Shown here piece after piece: positions 63,894 through 64,000 of a stretch of 64,000 bases of DNA. The position numbers were made by a program, and so were the translations under genes. Each line of letters starts with the position of its first letter. Position 1 is the first letter of the stretch. The notes under the pieces are model-generated. The model was not told the DNA's origin and made no database searches. It saw only the letters and a program-made list of their open reading frames with translations. The stretch is from Bufo bufo. Lineage: Eukaryota; Chordata; Amphibia; Anura; Bufonidae. Where the stretch lies: contig NC_053392.1 of the NCBI RefSeq assembly GCF_905171765.1, positions 33,410,192-33,474,191 on the forward strand, read 5' to 3'.

Positions 63894-64000
63894 GTGAGTA
63901 TTCAATGTGTTTGCTGTAAGAAGGTGGCTGTGCTTATACCTGGCCCTACTGAACTTTACAAAGACTGAAGCACATTGTTTAGATGTGATAAATACTTAAG

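Noticed and set aside
1..64000. tRNA or rRNA genes
   Set aside because: I saw no cloverleaf with A/B boxes or rRNA-like sequence; a tRNA scan would be needed to exclude SINE-derived remnants.

Overview
This window is vertebrate genomic DNA, most likely from a frog or toad. It has intron-split coding sequence with GT/AG borders and no bacterial-style operons. The transposable-element (TE) mix is what I would expect in an anuran: several Tc1/mariner families, hAT-type miniature elements (MITEs) with 8-bp target-site duplications (TSDs), Penelope-like elements, an L1-like LINE and several Ty3/Gypsy elements. Species is inference only.

Layout. 1-500 is the 3' end of a Penelope-like element (PLE). 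501-10577 is a 10-kb minisatellite of 48-bp units (about 210 copies). 11341-25833 is one old Tc1 element, with TA at both ends, that has been split repeatedly by later insertions: a TTAA-type MITE that itself holds a second Tc1-like element, a hAT MITE, a palindromic DNA element that holds a PLE with a GIY-YIG nuclease plus another MITE, and a full-length L1-like LINE with both ORFs open. 27510-31013 is a non-autonomous LTR element without pol.

The only host gene I can support lies on the plus strand from 32162 past 63893, probably running beyond the window. I see seven exon candidates. Two encode fibronectin type II (FN2) domains, one encodes a Ser/Thr-rich mucin-like stretch, and short Thr-rich exons follow. 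Splice phases agree across all junctions (phase 1 between every exon from the first to the last). It looks like a secreted or membrane FN2/mucin-like protein; I cannot name the gene.

The introns of this gene carry most of the other elements: a Tc1 with an open transposase (33488-35047), two hAT-like MITEs (35215-36536), a Tc1 with one nonsense codon (36992-38554), and a 9.5-kb Ty3/Gypsy element whose integrase precedes reverse transcriptase, as in the Gmr1 group (39444-48904, TSD CTCCC, equal-length LTRs, one LTR hit by a hAT element). They also carry a Tc1 with 214-bp apparently perfect inverted repeats and an open transposase (49603-51210), a PLE tail, a 238-bp fold-back MITE, a ~950-bp polypyrimidine tract, and a 24-bp minisatellite (54994-63144) split by a decayed chromodomain Gypsy element (55653-60937).

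The elements do not form a shared pathway. Their nesting gives a relative insertion history. The most notable items are the FN2/mucin gene model, the Gmr1-type pol order, the deep TE nesting, the large minisatellite with higher-order duplications, and the intact-looking Tc1 and L1 copies. All positions were read by eye, and no alignment or database search was possible.
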